Shown piece after piece: positions 20,804-31,299 of a DNA stretch of 64,000 nt (the first letter of the stretch is position 1; each line of letters begins with the position of its first letter). Both the position numbers and the translations under genes were made by a program. Location: the NCBI GenBank assembly GCA_036346225.1, contig JARFIW010001108.1, positions 3,804,501 to 3,868,500 on the forward strand, given 5' to 3'. The DNA comes from Platerodrilus igneus. Lineage: Eukaryota; Arthropoda; Insecta; Coleoptera; Lycidae. The notes beneath the pieces are model-generated. The model saw only the letters and a list, made by a program, of their open reading frames with translations. It had not been told where the DNA came from and did not search any database.

Positions 20804-21055
20804 TTGTATGTGTGTATGTGTGTGTGTGTGTTTGTGTGTGTGTGCGTGCGTGCGTGCGTGCGTGTGTATATGGGTGGTGGATAGGGTGGGTGGGTGCGTG
20901 TGTGGCAGTGTGCGTGTGTGCATGTGTGGGTGTATGCATGTATGCATGTGTGCGGGTGTGTGCATGTGTGTGGTGGATGGGTGAGTGGGCGGGTAGGTGG
21001 GTGTGTTTGCGTGTGTGCGTGTGTGCGTATTGTGTGGATGTGTGCGTTTGTTTGT
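20804..21055 (+). repeat. GT/GTGC microsatellite
   Basis: Compound (GT)n, (GTGC)n and GTGGGT-rich tract that follows the SINE fusion. It gives spurious Cys-Val and His-Thr frames. Confidence 0.95.
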
Positions 21056-21064
21056 TCGTTTATT

Positions 21065-21648
21065 GTTTGACACTATGCCTAAGCCAAAGACCTATCCTAG
21101 TGAATCGATGCATAAATTCTTATTTACAAAATCATAAAATCATAAACAAGTTTACGGGCTCGCTACACTTTATTATTTCAAGCCAACTAAGTTAGGTAGC
21201 CAACTGTGTTCATACTTTATTTACTTTTATCATTTCAACTCAGATCAGTAAGGCAGCCTTACGTTACTCGTCCTCTATTTAATTTAAAGTCGTCAAATTT
21301 ATACTTTTTGACTTCTTATCTAGGCATCTGTTTTTGATAATATGGAAATCCCCGTATGTTGCTAGTTCAATTGTAATTAGGTAAACTAGCTGTATTATCT
21401 GCGAATGAGAGACATATGATCACACTTATTCCTATTCGATATGTAATTTCCGTGTTTATTCATCAGAAAAAATTTTATAAATACTTTGGTTCGTGTGTAC
21501 TGTTGTTTCGTTCTTTAACCCCCCACACCCATCTCTGACTGTTTATCGCGGCAATCGATTTCTCCATTCTTTTGTTCCACGTAATTCCGGCGAGAATTCT
21601 ATTACAGATTTCGCTATTTAGTTACTGGCTCACTCGTATTACGGGTAA
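21065..21648 (+). mobile_element. 5' LTR of non-coding LTR element, family A
   Basis: Aligns over most of its length with the minus-strand LTR at 24099-24605. Shared blocks include ACGGGCTCGCTACACTTT, GTTGCTAGTTCAATTGTAATTAGG, TTTATAAATACTTTGGTTCG (a TATA-type promoter box) and the end ACTCGTATTACGGGTAACA. The 5' boundary is uncertain (TGTTTG at about 21065 is a guess). Confidence 0.65.
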
Positions 21649-21652
21649 CAAA

Positions 21653-21671
21653 TTTTGGCGCCCAACGTATA
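21653..21671 (+). other. tRNA-Lys-type primer binding site
   Basis: TTGGCGCCCAACGT directly follows the LTR end. It matches the primer site used by tRNA-Lys-primed retroelements over 13 consecutive bases and fixes the orientation of the element. The sibling at 24082-24098 reads the same on the minus strand with one change. Confidence 0.75.
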
Positions 21672-22035
21672 GCCTGACTGTCGTAAAAGGTGACTAAATT
21701 GGTCCAATACACTCTCCACATACACACACGCACACATGTTTTTGTTTGTTTTTCTTTTCTTTCATTTTGCTTCTCGTACTCATTCCCGAGTGGGGCCGGT
21801 ACGGGCTGCCTGTCGTAAGAGGCGGCTAAAGCGGTGTAACACACTTTAAAGACGCTCTCCACACACGCACGCGCACACACGCATTTTCAATCATAACTAC
21901 ACTCGGTTTTGGTCTTTGTCTGCTTCTCTTAGATCTTGTGCTGTTTCTTACTATTTTGTGAGTTCTGTCTTTTGCTTCTCCGTTCCTTTTGTTCCACACT
22001 CCTCTCCCCTTGATTTAGCAGATTTTGCTTACCGT
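21672..22035 (+). mobile_element. interior of family A LTR element, 3'-truncated
   Basis: Non-coding interior that matches the minus-strand interior at 23700-24080 (CATGTTTTTGTTTG, TCTCGTACTCATTCCC, GGGGCCGGTACGGGCTGCC, CTGTCGTAAGAGGCGGCTAAA). It is cut where a SINE fragment begins. Confidence 0.6.
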
Positions 22036-22039
22036 CAGT

Positions 22040-22140
22040 TTGCACAATGACGGTTCGGCCAAATACAAAAATCTCCAGGTAAATGAACTCGTTTCCTGGC
22101 CAATGTAGTACCTTCGGGTGGAGAATTGGAAAGTCAAACG
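22040..22140 (+). mobile_element. SINE 3' fragment
   Basis: Contains GGTTCGGCCAAATAC, TCCTGGCCAATGTAGTACC and TTCGGGTGGAG-ATTGGAAA, as in the 3' third of the full SINE. Head and central part are absent. Confidence 0.75.
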
Positions 22141-22349
22141 CAGGGGAGTGCAGGCAGTTACCCTCAGCAACGACCGCCAAACTGAATTCCAGTTTTATTT
22201 ATACTTGTTTTTTGTCACTACAAACTTCGACATTTTAAAATAAGAAAATAAAGTGTTAATACTGTTTATTAGAAAGAAGTATGTACAGTAATTATTTCTA
22301 AACTTTCTGAAGGAGTGCAAAAGGTTGAGCTATTAATATCGCTGCCTCA

Positions 22350-22545
22350 CAGTAGTGAACCGGGCCACCTGGTCATTCTGGGTTATTTATTTTGCGGGAA
22401 TACCGGATCACCAGGTCACATAGGTGACCTGGTATTGAACCGGTATTGAACAAGTGACCCATTGACCAAGTGATCAGGTTTTAACCCGGTTTTGTTCCAG
22501 TTTCAACCCGGTTGTAACCCGGTGATCAGGTGTTTGCAGTACCTG
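22350..22545. repeat. short-period CCGGT-rich repeat
   Basis: Degenerate reiteration of short words such as GAACCGG, CCACCTGGTCA, CAAGTGA-CAGG and AACCCGGTT. It differs sharply from the AT-rich surroundings. Similar tracts occur at 24700-24970 and 40340-40570. Confidence 0.55.
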
Positions 22546-22794
22546 CTTCTGGCATTGAGATTCGGTAGCGCATAGGTTCCCGGTTGTTGTACAATGCTTA
22601 AATTCCATTAAAGTAACGGGGTTACAAATAAATACGTAGGACAGAGAACATAAAAATTATTTTAAAATTGTGTAACCAAGCTCAATCGTTAGCAGTTTAG
22701 CACACAAAACAGCAACGCTTATTTAATCATCACTTATAACAGTCCATTCTTCATACGGTATGTAATAATTTTAAGTTGCATTTCGGAGATTGGG

Positions 22795-23240
22795 GGAATC
22801 TAAGGAACGAAACGACAGTACACACGAATCAATGTATTTATAAAATAGTTTTCTATAGAATAAGCACAGAAATTTCATATAGAATAGAAATAAGTTATAG
22901 TATATGTTTTTTCGCAGATAACACAACCGCCTTACCTAACTAAAATTAAATTAGCAACATTCGGGAAATGTTTAGTTATCAAAAACATGCCTGGGTAAGA
23001 AACCAGAAAGTATAAACATGTGGACTTTGAATCAAATAAAAGACAAGTAATGTTGGTTGCCTAACGGAGCTGACTTGAAATGATAAGGGAGAATAAAGGA
23101 CGAGCACAGTTGACTACCTAACTAAGCTATGGAAATAATAAAAGTGTAGCGAACCCGTATATTCAAATAAGTAGAAATTGATGTGGTTCTTAAAATTAAG
23201 GTAGTAAGGTAAGCAAGGTAGGAAGTAAAACAACGGCCCA
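22795..23240 (-). mobile_element. 3' LTR (partial) of family A element
   Basis: Direct-repeat partner of 24099-24605 (GAACGAAACGACAGTACACACGA, AGCAACATTCGGG, AGTGTAGCGAACCCGTATATT). Similarity is lost below ~22795, so its 3' part is truncated or diverged. Confidence 0.6.
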
Positions 23241-24098
23241 AACAACAAAAGAACAGTATGAGCAGAAGGAAAACTCCTACTAATGAGAAAGAAAAAGAAA
23301 AAAATTTATCCGGTTCGAAGTGCCAAAGTACAGAACAAAGCCAAAACTGTAGAAAACTAAAGGAAAGGGAAAGGTATAGGGTAGTAATCCACGAGGATGA
23401 AGACGAAATAGCATCAACACTGCAAAAGTCGCCAAAGGACGGATATCTCTAATTAAAAAACCGTAAGGCTTCAAACCTCAGGAAAAGGATTAGATTCCGG
23501 TGATCAACCAAAAAGTAAGAAACGAAGCGAGTAAGAAAACCAATAGCGAAGACCAAAACGAAACAATAACCATCAAGCCACAACGTATACTAGGGAACGT
23601 CAAAAACGCTGGAACCGAAACCGAAACATCGACTAAGTCGTAGTTGCCGAAGAAAAGAAGAAATGTCTAGAAGCACATACCACAGGAAGAAGATTGAAAA
23701 TTAAACAAGGTCAATATACGAACTGACAGTAATCAAAACCCGTTAAATCAAGGGGAGAGAAATGTGGAACGAAAGGAACGAAGAAGCAAAAACAGAACTC
23801 AAAAAACACTAACAGCACAAGGTCTAAGAGAAGAAGCCAAAGAACTAAACCGAGTGTAGTTATGATTAAAAATAGGTGTGTGCGCACACGTGTGTGGAGA
23901 GCTTCTTTAAAGTACGTTTGACCGCTTATGTCGCCCCTTACGACAGGCAGCCCGTACCGGCCCCACTCAGGAATGAGTACGAGGAGCAAATGAAAGAAAA
24001 GAAATACAAAAAAACATGTGTGCGGGTGTGTATGTGGTGACTTGGACCGATTTAGTCACGTTTTACGACAGTCAGGCGACACGTTGGGCACCAAAATT
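23241..24098 (-). mobile_element. non-coding interior of family A element
   Basis: About 0.86 kb between two LTR copies, with no gag or pol. It begins (minus strand) with the primer site TTTTGGTGCCCAACGT and contains the CTGCCTGTCGTAAG-GGCGAC motif that recurs in family B. The size suits a terminal-repeat-in-miniature type element that needs another element's proteins. Confidence 0.6.
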
Positions 24099-24605
24099 TG
24101 TTACCCGTAATACGAGTGAGCCAGTAAGAACAGAACGAAATCAGTAACGGAATGCTCGCCGGAATTACGTGGAACAAAAGAATGGAGAATTCGAATTCCG
24201 TGATAAAGGCAGAGATGGGGTGGGGAGTTAAAGAACGAAACCACAGTACACACGAACCAAAGTATTTATAAAATTTTCTCTGAAGAATAAGCACGGTTTA
24301 CCTAATTACAATTGAACTAGCAACATTCGGGGATTTCCGAATTATGAAAAACACATGCCTAGATAAGTCAGAAAGTATAAATTTGTTGACTTTAAATTAA
24401 ATAGCGGACAAGTAACGTTGACTGTCTAACTGTTCTGACTTGAAATGATGACAGTAAATAAAGGATGAGCGCAGTTGGCTACCTAGCTGAGCTAGCTTAA
24501 AACAATGAAAGTGTAGCGAGCCCGTATATTGAAATAAATAGAAATTAAAATCGTTTTTACAATTAAGGAAGCAGTAAATTTACAAATACGAAACAGAACA
24601 TAACA
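24099..24605 (-). mobile_element. 5' LTR of family A element (507 bp)
   Basis: Minus strand, starting TGTTATG at 24605 and ending GGGTAACA at 24099, so the ends are short inverted repeats (TGTTA...TAACA) as expected for an LTR. It contains TTTATAAATACTTTGG as a promoter-like box. Confidence 0.7.
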
Positions 24606-24694
24606 ATTTTTTATTTTTATAAGGGTTACAATATTAGTACGTAATCAACAAGGACATCTCAAATTTATTCAATTCCTTTATTTAATCTGTTTCC

Positions 24695-24975
24695 GGAACG
24701 GTTTAGATCTTGGGACCAGTTTGAACCACTGCGTCATTTTGGATTACAAGGTCGGTTCTGGCCATCAACTTAGTTTGGATCATCGTGTTAGTTGAAGTCC
24801 CCGGGTCATCGGGTTACTGGCTCAGTTTGGGTCGCTGGGTCAGTTCGGGTCACCCGATCAGTTCGGTCTTCGAGGCAGTTCGGAACAGTTCGGATAATTG
24901 GTTTAATGCGGGTCACCGGGTGAATTTGATTCCCGGGTAACCGGATTCGGGTAGCCGCGTCAACAAATTTTGACC
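24695..24975. repeat. short-period GGGTCA/CCGGGT-rich repeat
   Basis: Degenerate ~14-bp reiteration of TCAGTTCGGGTCACCGGGT-like words. The minus-strand ORF across it (RTDPATQTEPVTR) is a product of the repeat. Confidence 0.55.
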
Positions 24976-25233
24976 AGGTCCAACTCTGCTGCCTGACAAT
25001 TTCACAAGTTTTTAAGAATTTTCCAAGAGTTTTAATATATACTTTCCAGAGCAATGCTGTAGTTTAAAGTCACTGCAAATATATTATAAACGGAAGGGTT
25101 ATTAACGTCTAATTTCCAGCTTTAATTTATCAGGTAGTATAAAACTTTCAAACAGCCATGCATGCAGTTACACATAAATATAGTGTATATACATCGACTG
25201 CGAAATGTTTGTAGCGATTCGAAATTATTATAC

Positions 25234-25355
25234 CTCGCCCGTAAGCGGCATCGGAGATAAACTTTCTCTCGGTACGGTAAACTACAATGTCGCGGTCTTG
25301 GTATACAAATAAGTATTTGTCGACTGACACTTTTCTGTCATCCTTTCCAAACATA
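25234..25355 (-). CDS. candidate coding exon, unknown gene
   Basis: A minus-strand open stretch reading MFGKDDRKVSVDKYLFVYQDR and then DIVVYRTERKFISDAAYGRG. It is bounded by a possible acceptor (GTGTAG at 25356) and a donor (GGCGAG-GTATAA at 25233). Codon third positions are richer in G/C than the neighbouring AT-rich DNA, as expected for an exon. The residue pattern looks like a folded domain but the family is not recognised. Confidence 0.3.
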
Positions 25356-25489
25356 CTACACCGTGATTAGTTTTGGAGAAAACAATTGTAAAATTATTTT
25401 AAAGTCACCAATTGATGCAAATTATGAGGCAGGAAAAAGAAGTTAGCTATAGTAGTGCTCTTTAATTAAATCAACTACAGTATTCGTCG

Positions 25490-25690
25490 TTAAATTTAGC
25501 TGTGCGGCGTTGGAAATTTTTCCACTTTAAAAATATATTTAAACCAGGTTTGACTACAAAACTTTTGGCTTTTGTGAAAGAGAAATAGGCCAATCTGACT
25601 AGCCTCAAATACAACAGAACCAGTCATTGATTTTCTTTGCAGATTGCCACCAATCGTTCTTTCAATTAACTCAACGCAACATTTTTGTGT
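25490..25690. repeat. copy of the 14640-15345 interspersed repeat
   Basis: Shares GGCGTTGGAAATTTTTCC-type, TTTTGTGAAAGAGAAATAGGCCAATCTGA and AGCCTCAAA words with 15200-15330. Confidence 0.55.
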
Positions 25691-25699
25691 AATATTCAA

Positions 25700-27000
25700 A
25701 AGTAAGTAATTTAGTTTATAAAATGACACGATCCCAATCCGGACCCATAAATATTTATAATTTATTTATTTCACTTTATATCATTCGCATTCTACCCTTT
25801 TTCAGATGTAATAAAAAGGATAGACACAGTTTCATAAAACTAGTTCGACTGTTGAGCTGCGGAGCTATTATGAACCTTGGATATCTGGGATAATTAAAAA
25901 GTTAACAGACTCGTACCAACTAAGGTGCCTGTTAAGAAATACAGTTTAAAATTCATATATAGTATACAAAGTCAAAATAAAACTTTCAAATTGAAGTTCT
26001 TTTGTTTCAGATACATTCAATATTAGTACAATAAATATTTTTCTTCAAGATATCAAGAACAAAACAAGTAGGTTATTATTTTTTTTACGATATCGAGCCT
26101 GTAAGTAAGTTTATGGTTAGGTAAATTTAGTATTAACATTAAAACATATTAAAACAAGCTATTCCCTTATATAACCTCAACTAAAAGTTTTGAAGTAAAT
26201 GTAAATATTTAAATATTCAAATATATACAATGCAGTAACATATACTTTGATAAAATGTGTAAACATGATATGACAGTTAATAGTAGAACTGAATTTCGTG
26301 AAACCCAAATCTTTATAATACCAAAATCACATTTTAATTATAACCAAACAAACATATAAATATAATTAAAATTAGAAAGGAATAGGTAAAAGGTTAATGC
26401 AATTATTATAATTTTATAAATTTAAACTGCATGGTTGCATGTGTAATATAATAAGAATAAACCTACATAACTAAGAGTTGAAAGTCGTAACTTACAAGTT
26501 GACGCCTAATGTGCAAAACATCTGTTGACACCTGTCGTTGAAGATCCTTGAACCACATAATATACACGCCAAGGTTACTGCCAAGAAAACCTAACTCTTA
26601 GGTTAAGAAACGGAAATTAAACACCTGCAATAGTTGAGAAAACCAAACTTGAAATCAACTGGAATCCTCTAACCTTTTTTTTTCTTTAAGAATGTAAAGT
26701 TGTAGATTAAAAATTTTTACAACCATGATTGAAAATAAACAGCAGAACAAAATTCTCCATGTTAGCACGGTACTAATATTGAATACAATTTGGAACTATA
26801 TTATAGTTTTAATAATTATTTCAAACACCAGTCAACTATAACTAACGACAGGTGGATGGCGAAAATAAATCATCCATAACTTTATACGGGAATTGCTGTT
26901 CTTCTTGACCTCAGGAAAAAATTTTAGGTTAAAGCACGTCGATGCTATCACATTCCAAAAAAAAAGATTTCGGATTTTGAAAAAGGACGTTAATGAAACG
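25700..27000. other. AT-rich intergenic sequence
   Basis: No gene, repeat copy or RNA recognised. Confidence 0.4.
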
Positions 27001-27615
27001 TGAAACCTACCCCTCAAATAAGGGTTCTGTTACGTGATTGAAATAGAGTGAATAATAACAGTTACACTTCTGTATAATCCTCTAATACAATAATTTTTAG
27101 TCAAACTATAAAAGAAATAATGCAACAAACTTTTATAACTAATTACTAAATCGGCCCTACAACTGCTTAAGAAAATTAATTATAGCCCATAGTAAAATGG
27201 TAGATGTTCATTATAATTGTCCTTAAATAAACTAAGCCCGAATATCTAAACGTAACGTAAGTAAATTTCTGTACTAAAATATACTAGCTTTACAACCGGT
27301 TCATTTTTTTCTTGTAAACGTGAACCCTCTGGCTATTCATACGACCCGAGCGCGTGGTAGATGTCTACTTCACGCAAACCCCATGTATCTATGAGTCCAG
27401 TTAAGTAACCTTAATATTTCGAACAACGTCGACATGCACTTACAAAAATGTAAATAATAATTAAGATCGATCCTACCTTATATCGTAGACAAACTGTTCT
27501 TCGGGGAAGATTTCGGGAATCTTTACCACTAGACCGCAAAGCTTTTGGAACTCGATTAAAAACAGGTTACTACTCTGTCCTACACATCTTATACTAATAC
27601 TCCCTTACACCAACA
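27001..27615 (-). mobile_element. 3' LTR of the Ty3-gypsy element (615 bp)
   Basis: Minus strand, from TGTTGGTGTAAGGG at 27615 to GGGTAGGTTTCA at 27001. It is an inverted, ~85% similar (by eye) copy of 43343-44101. The dinucleotide ends TG and CA agree in both. Confidence 0.8.
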
Positions 27616-29994
27616 TAAAGTCCAGTGGAGGAGCCTCATACTAAACGAAAATGGTTCAAACTAATGTTAAAAGGAATATTAGATACTACAACTACTGGAG
27701 CGGCACATCACCCCCAATTGAAATTAAGTACCGCCAAAATACTAATTCAATTCACCCTCGAGATGGCTGCGCCAGAACAACGGGCGCTCGATAGGGTTTT
27801 AAGTTAATTATATTATCGACTCCGAAAGACAACCGGTCGAGTCTTAGCAAATTTGGTAGGAATTGGGGTTGACACGGGCACTTGAATATTAAAAAAAATT
27901 ATTTTTTATTACTTTGTCTTCGGCATAGGACGGGGTGACAGCTTATCAAGCCGTGATCCCTTTTTAGAAAATTGGTTAGTTTGCACGCATTACGATTATG
28001 TCTGTGCTGTCTTTTCTCTACTCTTCTTCTAAACTTTTCTTATGCTAGAAACATGGTCTTAGAGTTCTCTCTTCCAATCAGGATGACTGGTCGATTTCAC
28101 ACAGTTATTCTGCTTTTGGCGGCCGAAATGTACTTCATTAAGGGTAAACCCAGTGCTTTAATGAATGACTACGTTTAACCACTTTTGTACAGTATCTAAC
28201 ATATTTGCCCACTTGGTGTGCTGTTGATAACAACATGCTATTAGTAAGCGCACCACCTCCTTATTAACCCTCTCGGTGAGGTTTTCTTGCGGATAGTACG
28301 AGGTATGGACCACACCAATACCATTTTCACTAAATGCCTGCCGTCAACGGCAACTGGTCAAACACGTAGCATCATAGTTATACTGACACTTAGGAAATAT
28401 TTTTTGCAAACACCCTAATATCCCGGCAGTTGGTGCGCTTTTCAATAGATATATAGACATACTTGCTGAAAACATGGACCACGACTACAACTAAACGCCC
28501 ACCCCCCTCCCACGACCTACAGGAAGCGGCCCCAGCAAATCTAGGTACGTAATCTCATTAAGCGCCAGCGGTAATACACTGAACATTGCCACATGACAAC
28601 CTTCGCTTGTTTGGATTTCTGACATATATCGCAGGACGCTACGATTTTGCGAATAGTTTTTCGATAAAACCTCGATAAGTACCCGTAGCACTTTGCCACT
28701 CCAAAATGGCCGTAATTCCGACGTTTTCCAAAACTATAGGCAATACCCGATCCTTGGGCATACAAATTCTTGGGTTTCCACCTCGTGGTTCGCCCCGCGA
28801 CGGAATAATACTCCCTTGTATACCAAATACCACTTCCCAACTCGCCCCTTAGATATGTTATGTTGTTTTAATTCCCCTCGAATCGACCTTCAGAACGGGT
28901 TGTTTAATTGTCCAGCCTGAACTTCCTTCAATCCCTTTTTAACTATTTTGGGTAACTGATCTAACTTAACTGCCAAAATATGTATACCCTTATGATCTGG
29001 AGCTTGACGCGAAATATCCTTCTCGACACCGGTAGGGAACCGCGAGAGAACATCAGTCACCACATTTTCTGAACATCGGCAATATTCGATTTGGAAGGAA
29101 TACTCCTACACATACAGCCCCCACCAAGATAAGCACGAATGGAAAAGCTTACAAGTCAGCATGAATGTCTTTTATGATCGGTCACGATGGTGAGGTCCCT
29201 ATCTAAGACAAATATCCGCCATTGCTACTACAGTAGCCAGTGCCTCTTTCTCAGTTAGTGTGTAATTAATTTCAGCGTCTTTCAGATTCCGGCTGTAGAA
29301 AGCAATGACGCGCCTCTATGGAGGTTCGTCTAAAAACTGGTATAAACATGCTCCCAGACCAAAAGCGAAGCTATCGGTACTAATAGAAAATCTTTTATCA
29401 ACATCCTGATATACTTGTACAACCACGTTCAAAAAAGTCTACTTAATTTGCTCAAAAGCCAATTGCTCGTCTGGATCTCAAGCCCATCTCACTTGTTTCT
29501 TTAACAGGTGAATTATTGGATACGTTAACTTTGAAAAATTTTCTACAAAGCGTATTTCAAAGTTAATGAGGTCCAGAAACGACCTTAATTTCTTCACATT
29601 CAGGGGTGCCCGGATATTGCTAATCGTCTTGATTCTTGAGCTATTGATATGCACGCTTCTGGGCTAAGAATATGCCCTAAGAAATGGACATCGGCTCGCG
29701 CAAAATTGCATTTTCGGAGTTTAAAAGTTAAACCCGCTTTCTTAAATTTTTAAAATTATCTTCAAATGAGTTAAGTGATCGGAGGCGTTCCTTAAAATGA
29801 CAAACAAGTCGTCGACATACACAAAATCGTCTATATCTTTTCCTAATACTTTTTAAGTCCTCTAATAAAATTTCCAACCAATGTAGACAATCCAAAAAGC
29901 AGGAAATTAAACACATAAGTGTCATCTTTGAACGAAAACCCGGTATATTTCCTGCATCTTTTTAATTGGTACCTGCCAATAAGATGAAGTCAGG

Positions 29995-30228
29995 TCTAAA
30001 GTCGAAAGAATTTTGCCGAACCCTTGCTGTTCCAAGCAAGGTAGTAATCTTTTACTTGCGTGACAACACTCACACACGGGACCTCCATTTTACCTCTCAT
30101 CCAAACGAGGGCGTATTTTTGTGGAAAATGCTCGCCTAACATTTTTCAAGCGAACCGTGTCGGGATTTGAACCTGGGAGCTTGGACGTAGTACTCATACG
30201 CATACCAACTACGCCACGGAATCGCATC
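29995..30228 (-). mobile_element. tRNA-derived SINE copy (3'-truncated)
   Basis: Same family as 30229-30545 and directly adjacent to it. The head is complete with box A (TGGCGTAGTTGG-like) and box B. The body runs only to the GCTTGGAACAGCAAGGGTTCGG part and then joins the gypsy RT. Confidence 0.8.
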
Positions 30229-30545
30229 CCCTCTTCACATACCTTACATGTGATTTTCCAATGCTCCACCCGAAGGTACTACATTGGCCAGGAAGCGAGT
30301 TCTTTTTACCTGTAAAATTTGGAATTTTGTCGACCTCTTGCTGTTCCAAGCAAGGTAGGGATCTTTAACGTGCGTGACCACACTCACACACGGGACTTCC
30401 ATTTTACCTCTCATCCGAACGAGCGTGTATATTTGTGAAAAATGCTCGCCTAACATTGTTCAAGGGGACCGTGTTGGAATTAGAACCCGGGACCTTGGGG
30501 GTAGTAGTCATACACATACCACTACGCCACGGAGCCGCCTGAATG
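30229..30545 (-). mobile_element. tRNA-derived SINE, nearly full length
   Basis: On the minus strand the head reads GGCGGCTCCGTGGCGTAGTGG, then a B-box GGGTTCTAATTCC, like a tRNA gene with internal Pol III promoter boxes A and B. The body follows, with CCGTTCGGATGAGAGGTAAAA-like, GTCCCGTGTGTGAGTGT, ACGCACGTTAAAGATCCC, CTTGCTTGGAACAGCAAG and CCTGGCCAATGTAGTACC segments. It ends with a CACATGTAAGGTATGTGAAG tail. Length is ~310 bp. Reverse transcription would need a partner LINE. Confidence 0.85.
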
Positions 30546-31299
30546 GGGGAACCACGTGATCCCTCTCAATTTTTGTGTATTTAATAAACGTGCGTCTACG
30601 CAAACTCGTACCATTGAATCTTTCATTCGTACCACAACCAGAGGACTGACGTATTAAGTCTAATTCTTTTCAATTACCCCAAAACTAACCATTTCTCCAA
30701 CCTGGAGCTTAACCTCCGCTTTGAACGCATGCGGTACGGAATAATTTTTTATAAAAAAAGGCGTGGTGTCCCTCATAACAATCTCATGTTGATACCCCTT
30801 CATTAAACCAGGTTGCTCCCAAAAAAAAATTTTTTTAATCACGTAGCAGCTTAAGCAATTTCTCTTTCTCCGTTTCTTCAAATTTCTCTGCGTCCCCAAC
30901 AACACCCACAATACCCCGATGTGAGTACGCTATGCTGCCAACCCCGTCCTGAACACCGTGCTCAATCTCAACATAAATATGCATATGGCAACCCGCGTTG
31001 TTTTCCTGCCCGACTAACAAAATTTAAGTAATTGCTTTGCTTTTCAAATGTTTCCTCCAACAAATATTTACGAAAGTTAATTACAATAGCGAATCGGACC
31101 ATCCAGATACTTCCTAAAATCACATCTTTCATTAAATGTGGTACAGTAATGAAAGGACAATCGAAATGCACACCGCCGCTAACGACTACCAAATATACCT
31201 GTTGTTTGACAGCCTAGCCTTTACTCTTTAATGCACCAAAATATGTTACACCAGAAGCTGGTAACGATGAGAATTACCCCATTAGCCCAGCTCAGTGGC

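Larger units (their letters stand above)
28130..31200 (-). pseudogene. Ty3-gypsy pol remnant (protease, RT, RNase H, integrase)
   Basis: Readable landmarks in minus-strand order: protease end DVILGSIWMVRFAIVINF (30968-31192); the PG-LMKGYQHEIVMRDTTPFFIK entry to RT (30660-30911) and VRVCVDARLLN; after the SINE insertions LDLTSSYWQVPI, and the catalytic YVDDL-FVILRN at about 29810; RNase H with FYSRNLKDAEINYTLTEKEAL at about 29250 and VTDVLSRFP; the integrase H2C2 finger (H in NYGHFGVAK, C-x2-C in ASCDICQKSK) at about 28640; and the integrase core end SYYPQENLTERVNKEVVRLL at about 28250. Each piece is in a different frame. The RT core is split by the two SINEs. Confidence 0.85.

Noticed and set aside
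30480..30545. Possible functional tRNA gene (A and B boxes)
   Set aside because: The sequence is the head of a repeated SINE, lacks a pairing acceptor stem and recurs in several damaged copies.
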